Below, one piece after another: positions 44,718 through 53,658 of a stretch of 64,000 nucleotides of DNA; position 1 is the first letter of the stretch; each line of letters begins with the position of its first letter. The notes beneath the pieces were generated by a model, which had not been told where the DNA came from, searched no databases, and saw only the letters and a program-made list of their open reading frames with translations. This stretch comes from an uncultured Anaerolineae bacterium. GTDB lineage: Bacteria; Chloroflexota; Anaerolineae; Aggregatilineales; Phototrophicaceae. A program made the translations under genes and the position numbers. The stretch lies in assembly GCA_937944445.1 (NCBI GenBank), contig CALDYP010000011.1:1-64000 (forward strand). The letters are read 5' to 3'.

Positions 44718-45773
44718 ATGAATCGCTGGCCGCTGTTTTCACTGCTGCTGATGATCTTGACGGGCTGCGGCGCGCTAGCTAGTCAGTCAGCCGGGCCGAC
44801 GCCGCGCCCGACTGTTACCGTGACGCCAATCTCTACCCCGCTGGCTTACCCCGCGACGCCGCAGCCTGTTGGCAGCCGCGAGAACCCGCTGCGCTGGGTA
44901 ATGGTTCCCGCTGACCCGCAAGCCGCGCAGCTGCTGCGCGCTGCCTTTAGCGAGCTGCTCAGCGATGCGCTGGATGTGACCGTTGAGGTCGAGTTAGCCG
45001 CCACGATGGGCGAGGTGATCGAACAAGTGTGCACGCCCTCGCTTGAGCAGGTGACGATGGGCACGGTGGACGCGCTGGGCTACGCAATTGTGCGCGCGCG
45101 CGGCTGTGCGAACGCGGCCATGCGGTTGGTGAGCGGCTCAAGCGTTGGCGATGAGGTCCTAATCGTGACGCGCCAAGCCGAGTCGCTGGAGGCGGCGCGC
45201 TCTCTGAACCTGCCGTTCTGCCGCTTGAACAGCGCTGACCTTGAGAGCTGGGTGTTGCCGACGCTGCTGCTGCGCACGTTACGTCAAGATGAAAGTGTGC
45301 TGGGGCAGCCGCTGGATCGCCGCAGCTATGCCGAATCGCTCCGCACGATTGGCGGAGGGGGGTGCTGGGGCGCTGCTGTGCCCGCGCGAGTCTACAACCC
45401 GCTGCGAACGGCAGAAGATCCGCTGGTGGAGAGAATGCGCGTGCTGGAACGCACACCGCGGCTGCCATACGGCGTGGTGATGATTCCCTCAAACGTGCCG
45501 CTGGAACTGCAAGCGAGCCTCATTGCGCTGTTGGAGTTGGAAACACAGGCGGCTGATGACTCGGCAGCAGAGGCAACCCCTGATCCTGACGCTGATGGCA
45601 CGCCTGATAACGATTCAGAGGCTGCGCCGGATGTGACGGCACGCTCGATAGGCGAGCTAGTTGATGCGTTCTTCGGCGATTTTCGGCTGGCTGCAGTGGA
45701 TGAGAACGATCTGGCGGCGGTGGATCGCTTCTTCACCCAGACGCAGCTAGACTTTGCACGGTTGGGGCGCTGA
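44718..45773 (+). CDS. PhnD/SsuA-like substrate-binding lipoprotein
   Basis: 351 residues. The lipobox is LILTGC at about residue 17. A short Pro/Thr stalk leads to a type II periplasmic-binding fold: LRWVMVPADPQAAQLLRAAF, a DALGYAIVRARGC region, and VLIVTRQAESLEAA, as in PhnD-type proteins. A Ser/Asp/Glu/Pro-rich insertion (about 275-305) precedes the final helices. No ABC permease or ATPase gene is nearby, so it may sense or deliver a ligand to something else. The stop overlaps the ATG of the next gene by one base (TGATG). Confidence 0.78.
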   Translation: MNRWPLFSLLLMILTGCGALASQSAGPTPRPTVTVTPISTPLAYPATPQPVGSRENPLRWVMVPADPQAAQLLRAAFSELLSDALDVTVEVELAATMGEVIEQVCTPSLEQVTMGTVDALGYAIVRARGCANAAMRLVSGSSVGDEVLIVTRQAESLEAARSLNLPFCRLNSADLESWVLPTLLLRTLRQDESVLGQPLDRRSYAESLRTIGGGGCWGAAVPARVYNPLRTAEDPLVERMRVLERTPRLPYGVVMIPSNVPLELQASLIALLELETQAADDSAAEATPDPDADGTPDNDSEAAPDVTARSIGELVDAFFGDFRLAAVDENDLAAVDRFFTQTQLDFARLGR

Positions 45774-46705
45774 TGCCGACGCTGGCAGTAATCGTCGTCA
45801 CGTGGAACTCGGCGCATGAGATTGAGGCGGCGCTGCGTAGCTTGCTTGACGATCTAGAGCGCGAGCGCATCGATCATCACGTGTTGGTAGTGGACAGCGC
45901 CTCAAGCGACGACACGGCGGCCTTCGTGCGCGAGCGCTTCCCCAGCGTGGAGGTGCTGGCGTTGGCAGTCAATGTCGGTTTTGCGCGCGCGAACAACATC
46001 GGCATGCGCCACCTCGGCCTTGACCGTAGTGAGCCGCTGGCCCCATTTGTGCTGCTGCTCAACCCTGACACGGTTGTGCTGCCGGGGGCGATTCGCCAGC
46101 TTCTCACAGCGATGGAGGTCAACGAGCGCGTGGGCGTGGTGGGGGCGAATTTGCAGTTCGGGGATGGTTCGTTTCAGCATGGGGCGTTTGGCTTCCCCGG
46201 CTTGCGGCAGCTCTACGCCGAATTTTTCTGGCTCCCCGGTCGTTGGCGAGAAGGACGCTTTAACGGTCGCTACGCGCAGGCGCAGTACGCAGGCACAGAA
46301 CCGTTCCGCGTTGACTTCGTGCTGGGCGCATGTATGCTGCTGCGCTCAGAGGTGATCGCAGCGGTGGGTTTGTTCGACGAAGCGTTCTTCATGTACTGTG
46401 AAGAAGTCGACTGGCAGTGGCGCATCCGCCGCGCGGGCTATGAAATCGTCTGCGCGCCAGCCGCGCACATCGTGCATCTGGGTGGGCAGAGCACGTCTCA
46501 GGTCAAGGCGCGCAGCGTGCGCAACCTATGGGACAGCCGACTGCTGTTGTATCGCAAGCATTACCCGTTCTGGAAGTGGCAGGCGGCGCGGCTGCTCGTG
46601 TGGATCGGCATGGCGCGGCTGCGAGCGCGCTGGAAGCGACAAGGTGGGGCGGGCGATGTCCTCGCTGCGTATGACTACGTGATGGAGGCAGCGCGTTCAG
46701 GATGA
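45773..46705 (+). CDS. Family 2 glycosyltransferase, rhamnosyltransferase-like
   Basis: 310 residues. LAVIVVTWNSAHEIEAALRSL starts the GT-A fold; VDSASSDDT and LLLNPDTVVLPGA supply the nucleotide and DXD-like region; MYCEEVDWQWRIRRAGYEI is the ED-type catalytic motif of the WbbL/RfbF-like group. The C-terminal part has no membrane helix. It is coupled to the lipoprotein gene before it and overlaps the next glycosyltransferase by 4 bp. Likely works on a cell-surface glycan; donor and acceptor unknown. Confidence 0.88.
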   Translation: MPTLAVIVVTWNSAHEIEAALRSLLDDLERERIDHHVLVVDSASSDDTAAFVRERFPSVEVLALAVNVGFARANNIGMRHLGLDRSEPLAPFVLLLNPDTVVLPGAIRQLLTAMEVNERVGVVGANLQFGDGSFQHGAFGFPGLRQLYAEFFWLPGRWREGRFNGRYAQAQYAGTEPFRVDFVLGACMLLRSEVIAAVGLFDEAFFMYCEEVDWQWRIRRAGYEIVCAPAAHIVHLGGQSTSQVKARSVRNLWDSRLLLYRKHYPFWKWQAARLLVWIGMARLRARWKRQGGAGDVLAAYDYVMEAARSG

Positions 46706-47484
46706 AGCGGCTGTGTGGCATTGTCATCGCTCAGAACGAAGCGGCGCACATCACCGACTGCTTGAAGAGCCTCGCGTTCTGCGATGGGCAGTTGGTGGTG
46801 GACGCCTTCAGCACAGATGAGACGGTCACGCTGGCGCGCGCAGTCGGCGCAGAGGTGATCCAACGGGAATTTGACCACTTTGCCGGTCAGCGCAACGCAG
46901 CGCTGGACGCGGTGCGGGGCCAGTACGAGTGGGTGCTGTTCCTAGACGCGGACGAGCGCATCCCGCCCGACCTTGCAGAAGAAATCGCGCAGGTGTTGAA
47001 AGAGACATCCTACACAGGATATCGCATCCCGCGGCACAACTATCTGTTCGGACGGTTGACGCGCGGGGCAGGGTGGTATCCTGATTATCAGACGCGGCTG
47101 CTGCGGGTGGATGCGGCGCACTATGATCCTGAGCGCAAGGTGCACGAGGTCGTCGTGCTCAACGGTGCGCTTGGCACGCTCTCGGCCCCGCTTGTCCACT
47201 ACAACTACGCCGATGTGGCTCACTTTCATCGCAAGCAGCGCCGATACACGCGCTACGAGGCACAGATGCTGTATGAGGCCGGCGTCCGACCGAAACCACA
47301 CAACTATCTCTTGCAGCCGCTGCGTCAATTTCGCTGGCGCTTCTGGACGTTGCGGGGCTACCAAGACGGGCTGCATGGGCTGCGCCTGTCGCTGCTCATG
47401 GCGTGGTATGAGTGGCGGAAGTATGTGCTCTTGGGGCAGATGTGGCGCAGTGGGGGCGCTGCTGCCAGCGCCCCAGAGCATTGA
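46702..47484 (+). CDS. Family 2 glycosyltransferase, WaaE/KdtX-like
   Basis: 260 residues. CGIVIAQNEAAHITDCLKSL, VVDAFSTDETV, FAGQRNAALD and VLFLDADERIPPDL are the signatures of the WaaE/KdtX-type branch (beta-1,4-glucosyltransferase-like). HKV-type LRVDAAHYDPERKVHEVV follows. In a monoderm this would not act on LPS core; a wall polymer or glycolipid is more likely (inference). It overlaps the previous gene by ATGA. Its stop lies 4 bp from the convergent hpf stop, with no terminator visible between. Confidence 0.88.
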   Translation: MKRLCGIVIAQNEAAHITDCLKSLAFCDGQLVVDAFSTDETVTLARAVGAEVIQREFDHFAGQRNAALDAVRGQYEWVLFLDADERIPPDLAEEIAQVLKETSYTGYRIPRHNYLFGRLTRGAGWYPDYQTRLLRVDAAHYDPERKVHEVVVLNGALGTLSAPLVHYNYADVAHFHRKQRRYTRYEAQMLYEAGVRPKPHNYLLQPLRQFRWRFWTLRGYQDGLHGLRLSLLMAWYEWRKYVLLGQMWRSGGAAASAPEH

Positions 47485-47488
47485 TCAC

Positions 47489-48109
47489 CTAGTCAATCTG
47501 TGGATCGATCACCCCATAGCCACCGTTGCTGCGCTTGTAAAGAACGTTGATGCGATTGCGTTCGGCGTGGTGGAACACGAAGAAAGAGTGCCCCAGCAGC
47601 TCCATCTGTTCGATGGCTTCGTCCTCGGTCATCGGTGAGACAGGCACGACTTTACGCCGATAGATGCGCGGCTCAAGCTGGTCAGCGTCGGGGGCGTTGG
47701 CGATTTCTGCTTCCAACTCCTCGGGCGCGTCCTCTGCAAGGGTGAGTTCCTCAAGAGTGGCCATGAAGCGGCCGGCGCGTTCGCGGCGGTCTCTGCGCTT
47801 ACCTTTAAAGCGGCTGATCCGCCGATACATGTTATCTGAGGCTTCATTGACCGCGGCTTTGACATCTGTCAGCAGGTTGTCGCCTGCGTCGAGGTGTTTC
47901 TCAGCGCGCAGAATCGCGCCGCGGGCGTGGCGCACGGTGATTTCAGCGCTGATCTGATCCGGCCCGCGGTGGGTTTTTTGCTGCTTCAGGTCAACAGTAA
48001 CGCTGTTGATGTTGGGCAAGTAACGGTTTAGTTTAGATAACTTTTCATGGATATACTTTTCCATCGCGCCGGATATGTTTACATTCGTGGCGTTTATCTT
48101 CACATCCAT
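47489..48109 (-). CDS. hpf: Ribosome hibernation promoting factor, long form
   Basis: 206 residues, with both domains: the N-terminal S30AE fold (INATNVNISGAMEKYIHEKL) and the C-terminal dimerisation domain (SPMTEDEAIEQMELLGHSFF and VLYKRSNGGYGVIDPQ). Long HPF binds the 30S decoding site and joins two ribosomes into inactive 100S dimers in stationary phase. AAGGAG precedes the ATG by eight bases. It lies 11 bp after comF on the same strand. Confidence 0.96.
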   Translation of the reverse strand: MDVKINATNVNISGAMEKYIHEKLSKLNRYLPNINSVTVDLKQQKTHRGPDQISAEITVRHARGAILRAEKHLDAGDNLLTDVKAAVNEASDNMYRRISRFKGKRRDRRERAGRFMATLEELTLAEDAPEELEAEIANAPDADQLEPRIYRRKVVPVSPMTEDEAIEQMELLGHSFFVFHHAERNRINVLYKRSNGGYGVIDPQID

Positions 48110-48120
48110 GATCTTACTCC

Positions 48121-48813
48121 TTACGTAGATGAACTAATCACTGCCGCGGTAACTGTTACCGCGTAGAGCTGGCCGCTCCCGGCTTGCACAAGCGCTTCCG
48201 CACACGCCGCGAGGGTTGCGCCGGTGGTGCACACGTCGTCAATGAGCAGCAAGGTTTCACCGTGGAAGCGGGTGGTGCATCGAAAGGCGTCTGCAACATT
48301 TCGCATCCTTTCTGTGCTGGATAGCCCCACCTGTGGCTGCGTGTCGCGCTCGCGTTGGAGTGCTTGTGTTAGGCAGGGGATCGTCAACAAAGCCGATACC
48401 TCCTGTGCTAGCAGCTCACTTTGATTATAACGCCTTTTTCGCTGGCGTTCAGGGTGGATTGGCACGGGGAGGCAGGCGGTGGGCTGCCAGCCAAGCGTTG
48501 TGATCAACGCTGCGAGGCGTGCGCCGAGTTGGCTCGCAATGGCTGGGTTGCCGCTGTACTTGAGGCTGTGCACGGCATCGCGCAAGATGCCGCGGTGGGG
48601 CGATGTTGAAGCGATGCTATTGAAGGGTATAACGTCGCGCTGCACGATGTCAAGCGGCAGGCTGGCGAGTTCTGCGGCACAGCGCGCACACCACAGCGTG
48701 TCAACTCGTCCACAGTGTTCACAACACGGCGGATAAAGTAGATCGAGCGCCTGATCAAACAGCCGGCGTAGATAAAAAAACCCGGCCTCGGGCCGGGCTG
48801 ATGAATTGCTCAA
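48121..48813 (-). CDS. comF: ComF-family phosphoribosyltransferase-like competence protein (start uncertain)
   Basis: Up to 230 residues. A zinc-binding pair of CXXC motifs (CCEHCG, CARC) opens the protein; RKRRYNQSELLA and the PRPP-loop LLIDDVCTTGATL are the ComF signatures. It is linked to natural transformation in other bacteria. The only standard start is a TTG at 48813, without a ribosome-binding site, and the intrinsic terminator of the tad operon lies inside codons about 6-13. The true start may therefore be a non-standard codon such as CTG at 48762, or translation may depend on read-through. Confidence 0.82.
   Translation of the reverse strand: MSNSSARPEAGFFYLRRLFDQALDLLYPPCCEHCGRVDTLWCARCAAELASLPLDIVQRDVIPFNSIASTSPHRGILRDAVHSLKYSGNPAIASQLGARLAALITTLGWQPTACLPVPIHPERQRKRRYNQSELLAQEVSALLTIPCLTQALQRERDTQPQVGLSSTERMRNVADAFRCTTRFHGETLLLIDDVCTTGATLAACAEALVQAGSGQLYAVTVTAAVISSST
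48774..48797 (-). terminator. Intrinsic terminator of the tad operon, inside the comF frame
   Basis: On the minus strand, CCCGGCC pairs with GGCCGGG (7-bp all-GC stem, loop CGA) and is followed by seven T. It lies 20 bp after the tadC stop. Canonical strength. Confidence 0.88.
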
Positions 48814-48817
48814 GGGG

Positions 48818-49762
48818 CTACCACGCGCCTCCGCTGGGGGTGTTCATGATGCGCAAGACGGCAGGCCCTAGCAGCACCACCCAAATCGACGGGAAGATGA
48901 GCAGCACCATCGGAATCATCATCTTGACGGGCGCTTGCTGGGCTTTTTCCTGTGCGCGCTGGCGGCGTTTGACGCGCATCTGATCGGACTGCACGCGCAG
49001 AATCTTCGACATGCTCACGCCTAGCTGCTCGGCTTGGATGATGGCCGCAGTGAAGCTGTTCACGTCGGGCACGTCCATACGCAGCGCCATATCTTTGAGG
49101 GCGTCACGCCGCAGCTTCCCTAGCTGGATTTCGCGCAGCACGCGGCCAAACGCCAGCGCCAGCTCGTTGTCCCATTTTTCGTAGACTTTGCCCATAGCCG
49201 CATCGAAACCTAAACCGGCTTCAACGCAGATGACGAGCAGATCGAGCGCGTCAGGCAGGGCTTTGACGATGGACTCTTGACGCTTGCGGATTTTGCTGTT
49301 GAGCGAGATCATCGGGAAGTAGTAGCCCATCAAGACGCCGCCACCGGTGAACGCGATCAACTCAGTGAAGCCAGACTGGCGCACGATGGCCAACAGCAGG
49401 CCTAAACCACCCAGCATGACTGTCCAGACGATGCGCTGGAGCATGAACGTCGCCGGATCAGTCGTCTGGCCAGCGAGTTCAAGCTTGCGGCGAGCTTGCT
49501 CAAGCTGTTCCTGCGGCGTGAGGTTGTTCACTAGGCGCGAGAGAGCCGCCACGATTGGGATGATCACACGATCGCGGAAAGAGAGCTGCTCTTCGATGTC
49601 TCGCAGCGATTCCACCGTTTCATTGCGTTCGGCGTAGATTGCGAGGCGCTCTTCCAATGGGTCTACCTCGCGGCGTTCGCGCAGGCCGTTGTAGACCATC
49701 AGCCCGATGACCACCACGATCAGACCAACAACCCCGATGACAAGCAGTGTTGAAGTTTCCAT
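48818..49762 (-). CDS. tadC: Tad pilus assembly platform protein TadC
   Basis: About 314 residues. A first membrane helix (LLVIGVVGLIVVVIGLMVY) leads to a cytoplasmic T2SSF domain with LPDALDLLVICVEAGLGFDAAM and FTAAIIQAEQLGVSMSKILR, then two C-terminal membrane helices. It forms the inner-membrane platform with TadB. An upstream in-frame extension to 49870 overlaps tadB, but GGGAAGG before the ATG at 49762 fixes the start. Confidence 0.93.
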   Translation of the reverse strand: METSTLLVIGVVGLIVVVIGLMVYNGLRERREVDPLEERLAIYAERNETVESLRDIEEQLSFRDRVIIPIVAALSRLVNNLTPQEQLEQARRKLELAGQTTDPATFMLQRIVWTVMLGGLGLLLAIVRQSGFTELIAFTGGGVLMGYYFPMISLNSKIRKRQESIVKALPDALDLLVICVEAGLGFDAAMGKVYEKWDNELALAFGRVLREIQLGKLRRDALKDMALRMDVPDVNSFTAAIIQAEQLGVSMSKILRVQSDQMRVKRRQRAQEKAQQAPVKMMIPMVLLIFPSIWVVLLGPAVLRIMNTPSGGAW

Positions 49763-49782
49763 AAAGCCTTCCCTGACAATAC

Positions 49783-50790
49783 TTAGATTTCGATGTCGAC
49801 GATCTTCTGGATGATGGCAGTCCCGATGCCGATCAAGGCAAGGCCTGTGCCCAACATCGGCCAGCCGCACGCGCGGTTAGCGAACATGTCCCCCATGTAG
49901 CCCGGGCTGGCAAGGTTCAAAAAGAGCGCCAGCCCGATCGGCAGGAAGCTGATGAGGTAGCCGGTGATGCGCCCTTGTGAGGTCAGCACGCGAATCTCAC
50001 CTTTGAGCTTGATGCGCTCGCGGATTGTGGAGCCAATCACCTCTAGAATCTCGGCAAGGTTGCCGCCCACTTCGCGCTGGATGTTGACCGCAGTGATGAC
50101 GAGGTCAAGGTCTGGGCTTTCGACGCGCTCCAGCAAGTGGTCAAGGGCATCTGGGACGTCAATGCCGATTTGGACTTCTTTCACCACGCGGGCGAACTCG
50201 GTCTGAGTTGGTTCGGGGGCGTCTTTGGCGATGGCTTCCATTGCTTGCAGCACGCTGTAACCTGAGCGCAAGGCGTTCACCCACAAGCCGAGTGTATCTG
50301 GCAGTTGGGTCTCAAACGCGATCATACGCTGGCTGATGAGCCGCCCGACGTAGAGGCGCGGGGCAAAAAAGCCGATCGCGCCGGCGATGGTGGCCCCCAT
50401 GATGTCCGGAGAGAGCAGGTAGAAGATGCCGAAGCCGCCCACCGCGCCTACCACGTGCGCCAATGCGAACTCCGCTACTGTCAGCTTCAGGTTGGCGCGT
50501 GCCAGCTTGATACGCCACGACTTACCAAAACGCCCACGCCCCAGCGCGTCGTTGAGGGGTTTTAGCAAGCTGGCGCGCGCTGAGTCTAGGTTCCTTGACC
50601 GTTGGTTGGTCTCGGTGCTGCTGTTGATGAACTCAGACAGCTCGGTGCTGCTGCTGCTCTCTGTCAGATCTTCGATACGTCTGTCGAGATCTGAACTTTC
50701 GCGGCGCGTCAGCACTAAGCCAAAGACGATGATGATCAAGGCGAGCAGGCCGCCAATTGCGATAACGATAACAGAAGGATTCTCTAGCAT
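49783..50790 (-). CDS. tadB: Tad pilus assembly platform protein TadB
   Basis: 335 residues. An N-terminal membrane helix, then a Ser-rich linker (LTESSSSTELSEF), then the T2SSF domain with LPDTLGLWVNALRSGYSVLQAM and NIQREVGGNLAEILEVIGST, and two C-terminal helices. It pairs with TadC. It lies 53 bp after tadA and 20 bp before tadC. Confidence 0.93.
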   Translation of the reverse strand: MLENPSVIVIAIGGLLALIIIVFGLVLTRRESSDLDRRIEDLTESSSSTELSEFINSSTETNQRSRNLDSARASLLKPLNDALGRGRFGKSWRIKLARANLKLTVAEFALAHVVGAVGGFGIFYLLSPDIMGATIAGAIGFFAPRLYVGRLISQRMIAFETQLPDTLGLWVNALRSGYSVLQAMEAIAKDAPEPTQTEFARVVKEVQIGIDVPDALDHLLERVESPDLDLVITAVNIQREVGGNLAEILEVIGSTIRERIKLKGEIRVLTSQGRITGYLISFLPIGLALFLNLASPGYMGDMFANRACGWPMLGTGLALIGIGTAIIQKIVDIEI

Positions 50791-50843
50791 ACCTTAGTCT
50801 CACACTTGTACGACATCGTAAAGAAGTTGGCGCGTCACCCTTG

Positions 50844-52265
50844 TTAGCGGCGTTGTCCGATCCCGAAGGTAGACGGCGGCAGAGAGATACCGGCGTCTTC
50901 GATGCGCTCGATGAACTTAGGACGGATGCCGGTTGCGCGAATACGACCGATGATCTTCCCTTTTTCGTAGCCCGTCTGCTCGAACTCAAAAATGTCGGTC
51001 ATGGTGATCATCTCACCTTCCATGCCCTGCACCTCAGTCACATTCATGACTTTGCGCGAGCCGTCGCGCAGGCGGCTTTGCTGGATGATGCAGTCAACCG
51101 CGCTGGCGATCTGCTCACGGATGGCGCGCACGGGCAGGTCCATCCCTGCCATCAAGCACATCGTCTCCAAGCGTGAAATGGCGTCGCGCGGGGAGTTGGC
51201 ATGCAGGGTAGTCAACGATCCATCATGGCCCGTGTTCATCGCTTGGAGCATGTCGAGCGCTTCACCGCCGCGGCACTCCCCAACGACGATTCGTTCAGGG
51301 CGCATACGCAGGCAGGCGATCACTAGGTCTTGAATGGTGACCTCGCCCTTGCCTTCGATGTTCGGCGGGCGGCTTTCGAGCGGCACGACGTGCTCTTGCT
51401 GGAGCTGAAGCTCGGCGGCGTTCTCGACGGTGATGATGCGCTCGTCGTTGGGGATGAAGCCAGACAGCACATTGAGCAAGGTTGTTTTACCAGAGCCTGT
51501 GCCGCCGGACACTACCATGTTGAGCCGAGAAACCACGCAAGCGCGCAGGAAGTCGGCTGTTTCTTGAGACATCGAGCCGAAACGAATGAGGTCGGCGATA
51601 GTGAGCGGAACTTTGCTGAATTTGCGGATGGTGATGGTCGGGCCGCACAGCGCAATCGGGCGAATCACGACGTGCACACGTGAACCATCGGGCAGACGTG
51701 CGTCCACCAGCGGCGAGCTTTCGTCCACACGGCGGCCCAGCGGCGACACAATGCGGTCGATGATGCGCAGCACGTGTTCATCGTTCTCAAATGTGATCCC
51801 CGACAGGGTGACTTGCCCCTTTTGCTCGATGAAGATGTTCTTGGGGCCGTTCACCATGATTTCTGAGATGTTGTCGTTGGCCAGCAGCATCTCGAGCGGC
51901 CCAAAGCCGGTGATGTCTGCCACGATCATCTCGAAGAGCTTTTCACGCTCCATCTTGGCGAGCAAGATGTTTTCCTCGGCGATCAAGCTGTTGAACAGCT
52001 CCTGAATTTGACGGCGGATCTCGTCTTTGTTGCGCATGTCAAAATCAGGCGGAATTTCTTGCATGAGCTTGTGCTGGATGCGGGCTTTCATCCCTGCGGT
52101 GTCACCGGGTTGAGCTGGCCGCTGAGCGCCGGCAGGCATGGGTTGCCGCTGGGGCGGTTGTGGCTGTGCTGGGCGCGGCGGTTGGCCTTGCGCTGGGCGC
52201 TGAGGTTGGTTGGGGTTGTTGCCTTGTCCCCCGCTGTTCCCGCCTAAATTTCTCAGTAATGACAT
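50844..52265 (-). CDS. tadA: Tad pilus ATPase TadA/CpaF
   Basis: 473 residues. The first 55 residues are a Gln/Pro-rich low-complexity tail. Walker A is [13 protein letters not shown]. The Asp box is near [15 protein letters not shown], and Walker B is [25 protein letters not shown] and a His box with [14 protein letters not shown] follow. It is the hexameric motor of the Flp/Tad pilus, acting on the cytoplasmic face of TadB/TadC. GAGGAG precedes the ATG. Confidence 0.95.
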   Translation of the reverse strand: MSLLRNLGGNSGGQGNNPNQPQRPAQGQPPRPAQPQPPQRQPMPAGAQRPAQPGDTAGMKARIQHKLMQEIPPDFDMRNKDEIRRQIQELFNSLIAEENILLAKMEREKLFEMIVADITGFGPLEMLLANDNISEIMVNGPKNIFIEQKGQVTLSGITFENDEHVLRIIDRIVSPLGRRVDESSPLVDARLPDGSRVHVVIRPIALCGPTITIRKFSKVPLTIADLIRFGSMSQETADFLRACVVSRLNMVVSGGTGSGKTTLLNVLSGFIPNDERIITVENAAELQLQQEHVVPLESRPPNIEGKGEVTIQDLVIACLRMRPERIVVGECRGGEALDMLQAMNTGHDGSLTTLHANSPRDAISRLETMCLMAGMDLPVRAIREQIASAVDCIIQQSRLRDGSRKVMNVTEVQGMEGEMITMTDIFEFEQTGYEKGKIIGRIRATGIRPKFIERIEDAGISLPPSTFGIGQRR

Positions 52266-52299
52266 GTGCGCTCCTCTACGGACACACTAGAACAACAGG

Positions 52300-53631
52300 T
52301 CATGAATTGAAAAGGCCAAAGAAACCGGACTTCTTGGGCGTACCTTCTGTGATAGAGCTTACTGCATTTATGCCCATTAATTCATTAAAAAGTTGATCAG
52401 ATAACTTGATCAATTGAGCGATGGGCGCGCGCGAGGTGTTGCGATCACTGGCGATGACAGGCACACCGCTGTTGATCGCCATCAAGATGATATTCTCATC
52501 GACAACTGGGATGACCCCACTCAGCGGGCGCTTCAAGTAAGCAGCGATTTTATCAGGCGCAGGGAGCACTTTCGTCGCTTTTTCGACGGCTTTGTTGAGC
52601 ACGATAGCGGTTTTGGACTGCTCATAGCCGGCACTGTCGAAGACGTTCAGCATGAGGCGTGCGTTCTTGATCCCGTGCAAAGTCGGCGTTGTCACCAGAA
52701 CGATCTTAGTGGCCATCTCAAGTAGGGGGATGGTGTTCGGATCGAGCGTGTTGCTGGTGTCGACGACGATGAAGTCGTAGTAGTCGCGCACTTGGCGGAT
52801 GATCTGCGCGACGACGTCAGGCACGCGCTCGCGCACTTCCGCCGCAATGTTGGGGTTAGATGGGGCTAACAGGACTTTCAAGCCGCTGTTGTGAGTCATC
52901 ACGATGTTGTCGAAGTACTCCGCGTCAAGGTCATTGACCTTACTTGAAATTTCAACGAGGGTGTTTTGTGATTTCAAGTTGAGGAACGCGCCGCAATCGC
53001 CAAACTCAAGTGAAGCGTCGATCAACAGCGACTTGATCCCCTCTTTCATCAACCCTGAGGCAAGGCTGGTGGCGATGGTCGTTTTGCCGCTGCCGCCCTG
53101 CCCGCTGAACACAACGATGACGTTGCCCGCGCGATCTCCGCCTGTTTTGCTAATCTCTGAGACATCAATGGGAGTGCGCCCGATGCCTTGTTTGGCCTGC
53201 TCCCATTGAATGCGGAAGCCAGCGTACTGCTCGTAGACGCTGCGAATTGTGGAGTAGAGCTTGTCCATGTTGACGGGCTTTTCCAAGAAGAAGCGCGCGC
53301 CCGCCAACATGGCTTTTTGAATGTAGTCAGGGTCGTTCTGCACCGACATCATGATCACGCCGGTCTTGTAGATAGCCGTCGTGATGCGTTTGGCTGCTTC
53401 GAGGCCGTCCATGTCGGGCATGTTGATGTCCATGATGACGATGTCTGGCTCAAGCTCTTTGACGATTTCGATCCCTTCGCGGCCATTAGAGGCCGTGCCG
53501 ACGACTTTGAAATCTGGCTCGAAGCCGAGGATCTTCTTGACTGCCTCGCGCGTTTCGGCAATATCATCAACCAGCACGATGCGGATTTCACGTTTAGCTG
53601 ATGAGTCTGGTGTTTTCCCTGCCCCTGACAT
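52300..53631 (-). CDS. cpaE: CpaE-like protein: receiver domain + MinD/ParA-type ATPase
   Basis: 443 residues. The receiver domain (about 15-135) has all phosphorylation residues: D22/D23, D68 in VIMDINMPD, a serine in MMSVQN, and the lysine in LEKPV. A deviant Walker ATPase follows (FSGQGGSGKTTIATSLASG, VVDTSNTLDPNTIP). CpaE/TadZ proteins place the Tad machine in the cell. In Caulobacter the receiver is degenerate; here it is intact and could be phosphorylated by the nearby kinase. TAGGAGC lies about ten bases before the ATG. Confidence 0.92.
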   Translation of the reverse strand: MSGAGKTPDSSAKREIRIVLVDDIAETREAVKKILGFEPDFKVVGTASNGREGIEIVKELEPDIVIMDINMPDMDGLEAAKRITTAIYKTGVIMMSVQNDPDYIQKAMLAGARFFLEKPVNMDKLYSTIRSVYEQYAGFRIQWEQAKQGIGRTPIDVSEISKTGGDRAGNVIVVFSGQGGSGKTTIATSLASGLMKEGIKSLLIDASLEFGDCGAFLNLKSQNTLVEISSKVNDLDAEYFDNIVMTHNSGLKVLLAPSNPNIAAEVRERVPDVVAQIIRQVRDYYDFIVVDTSNTLDPNTIPLLEMATKIVLVTTPTLHGIKNARLMLNVFDSAGYEQSKTAIVLNKAVEKATKVLPAPDKIAAYLKRPLSGVIPVVDENIILMAINSGVPVIASDRNTSRAPIAQLIKLSDQLFNELMGINAVSSITEGTPKKSGFFGLFNS

Positions 53632-53658
53632 TCAGATAGCTCCTAAGGCCTCGTCAAG

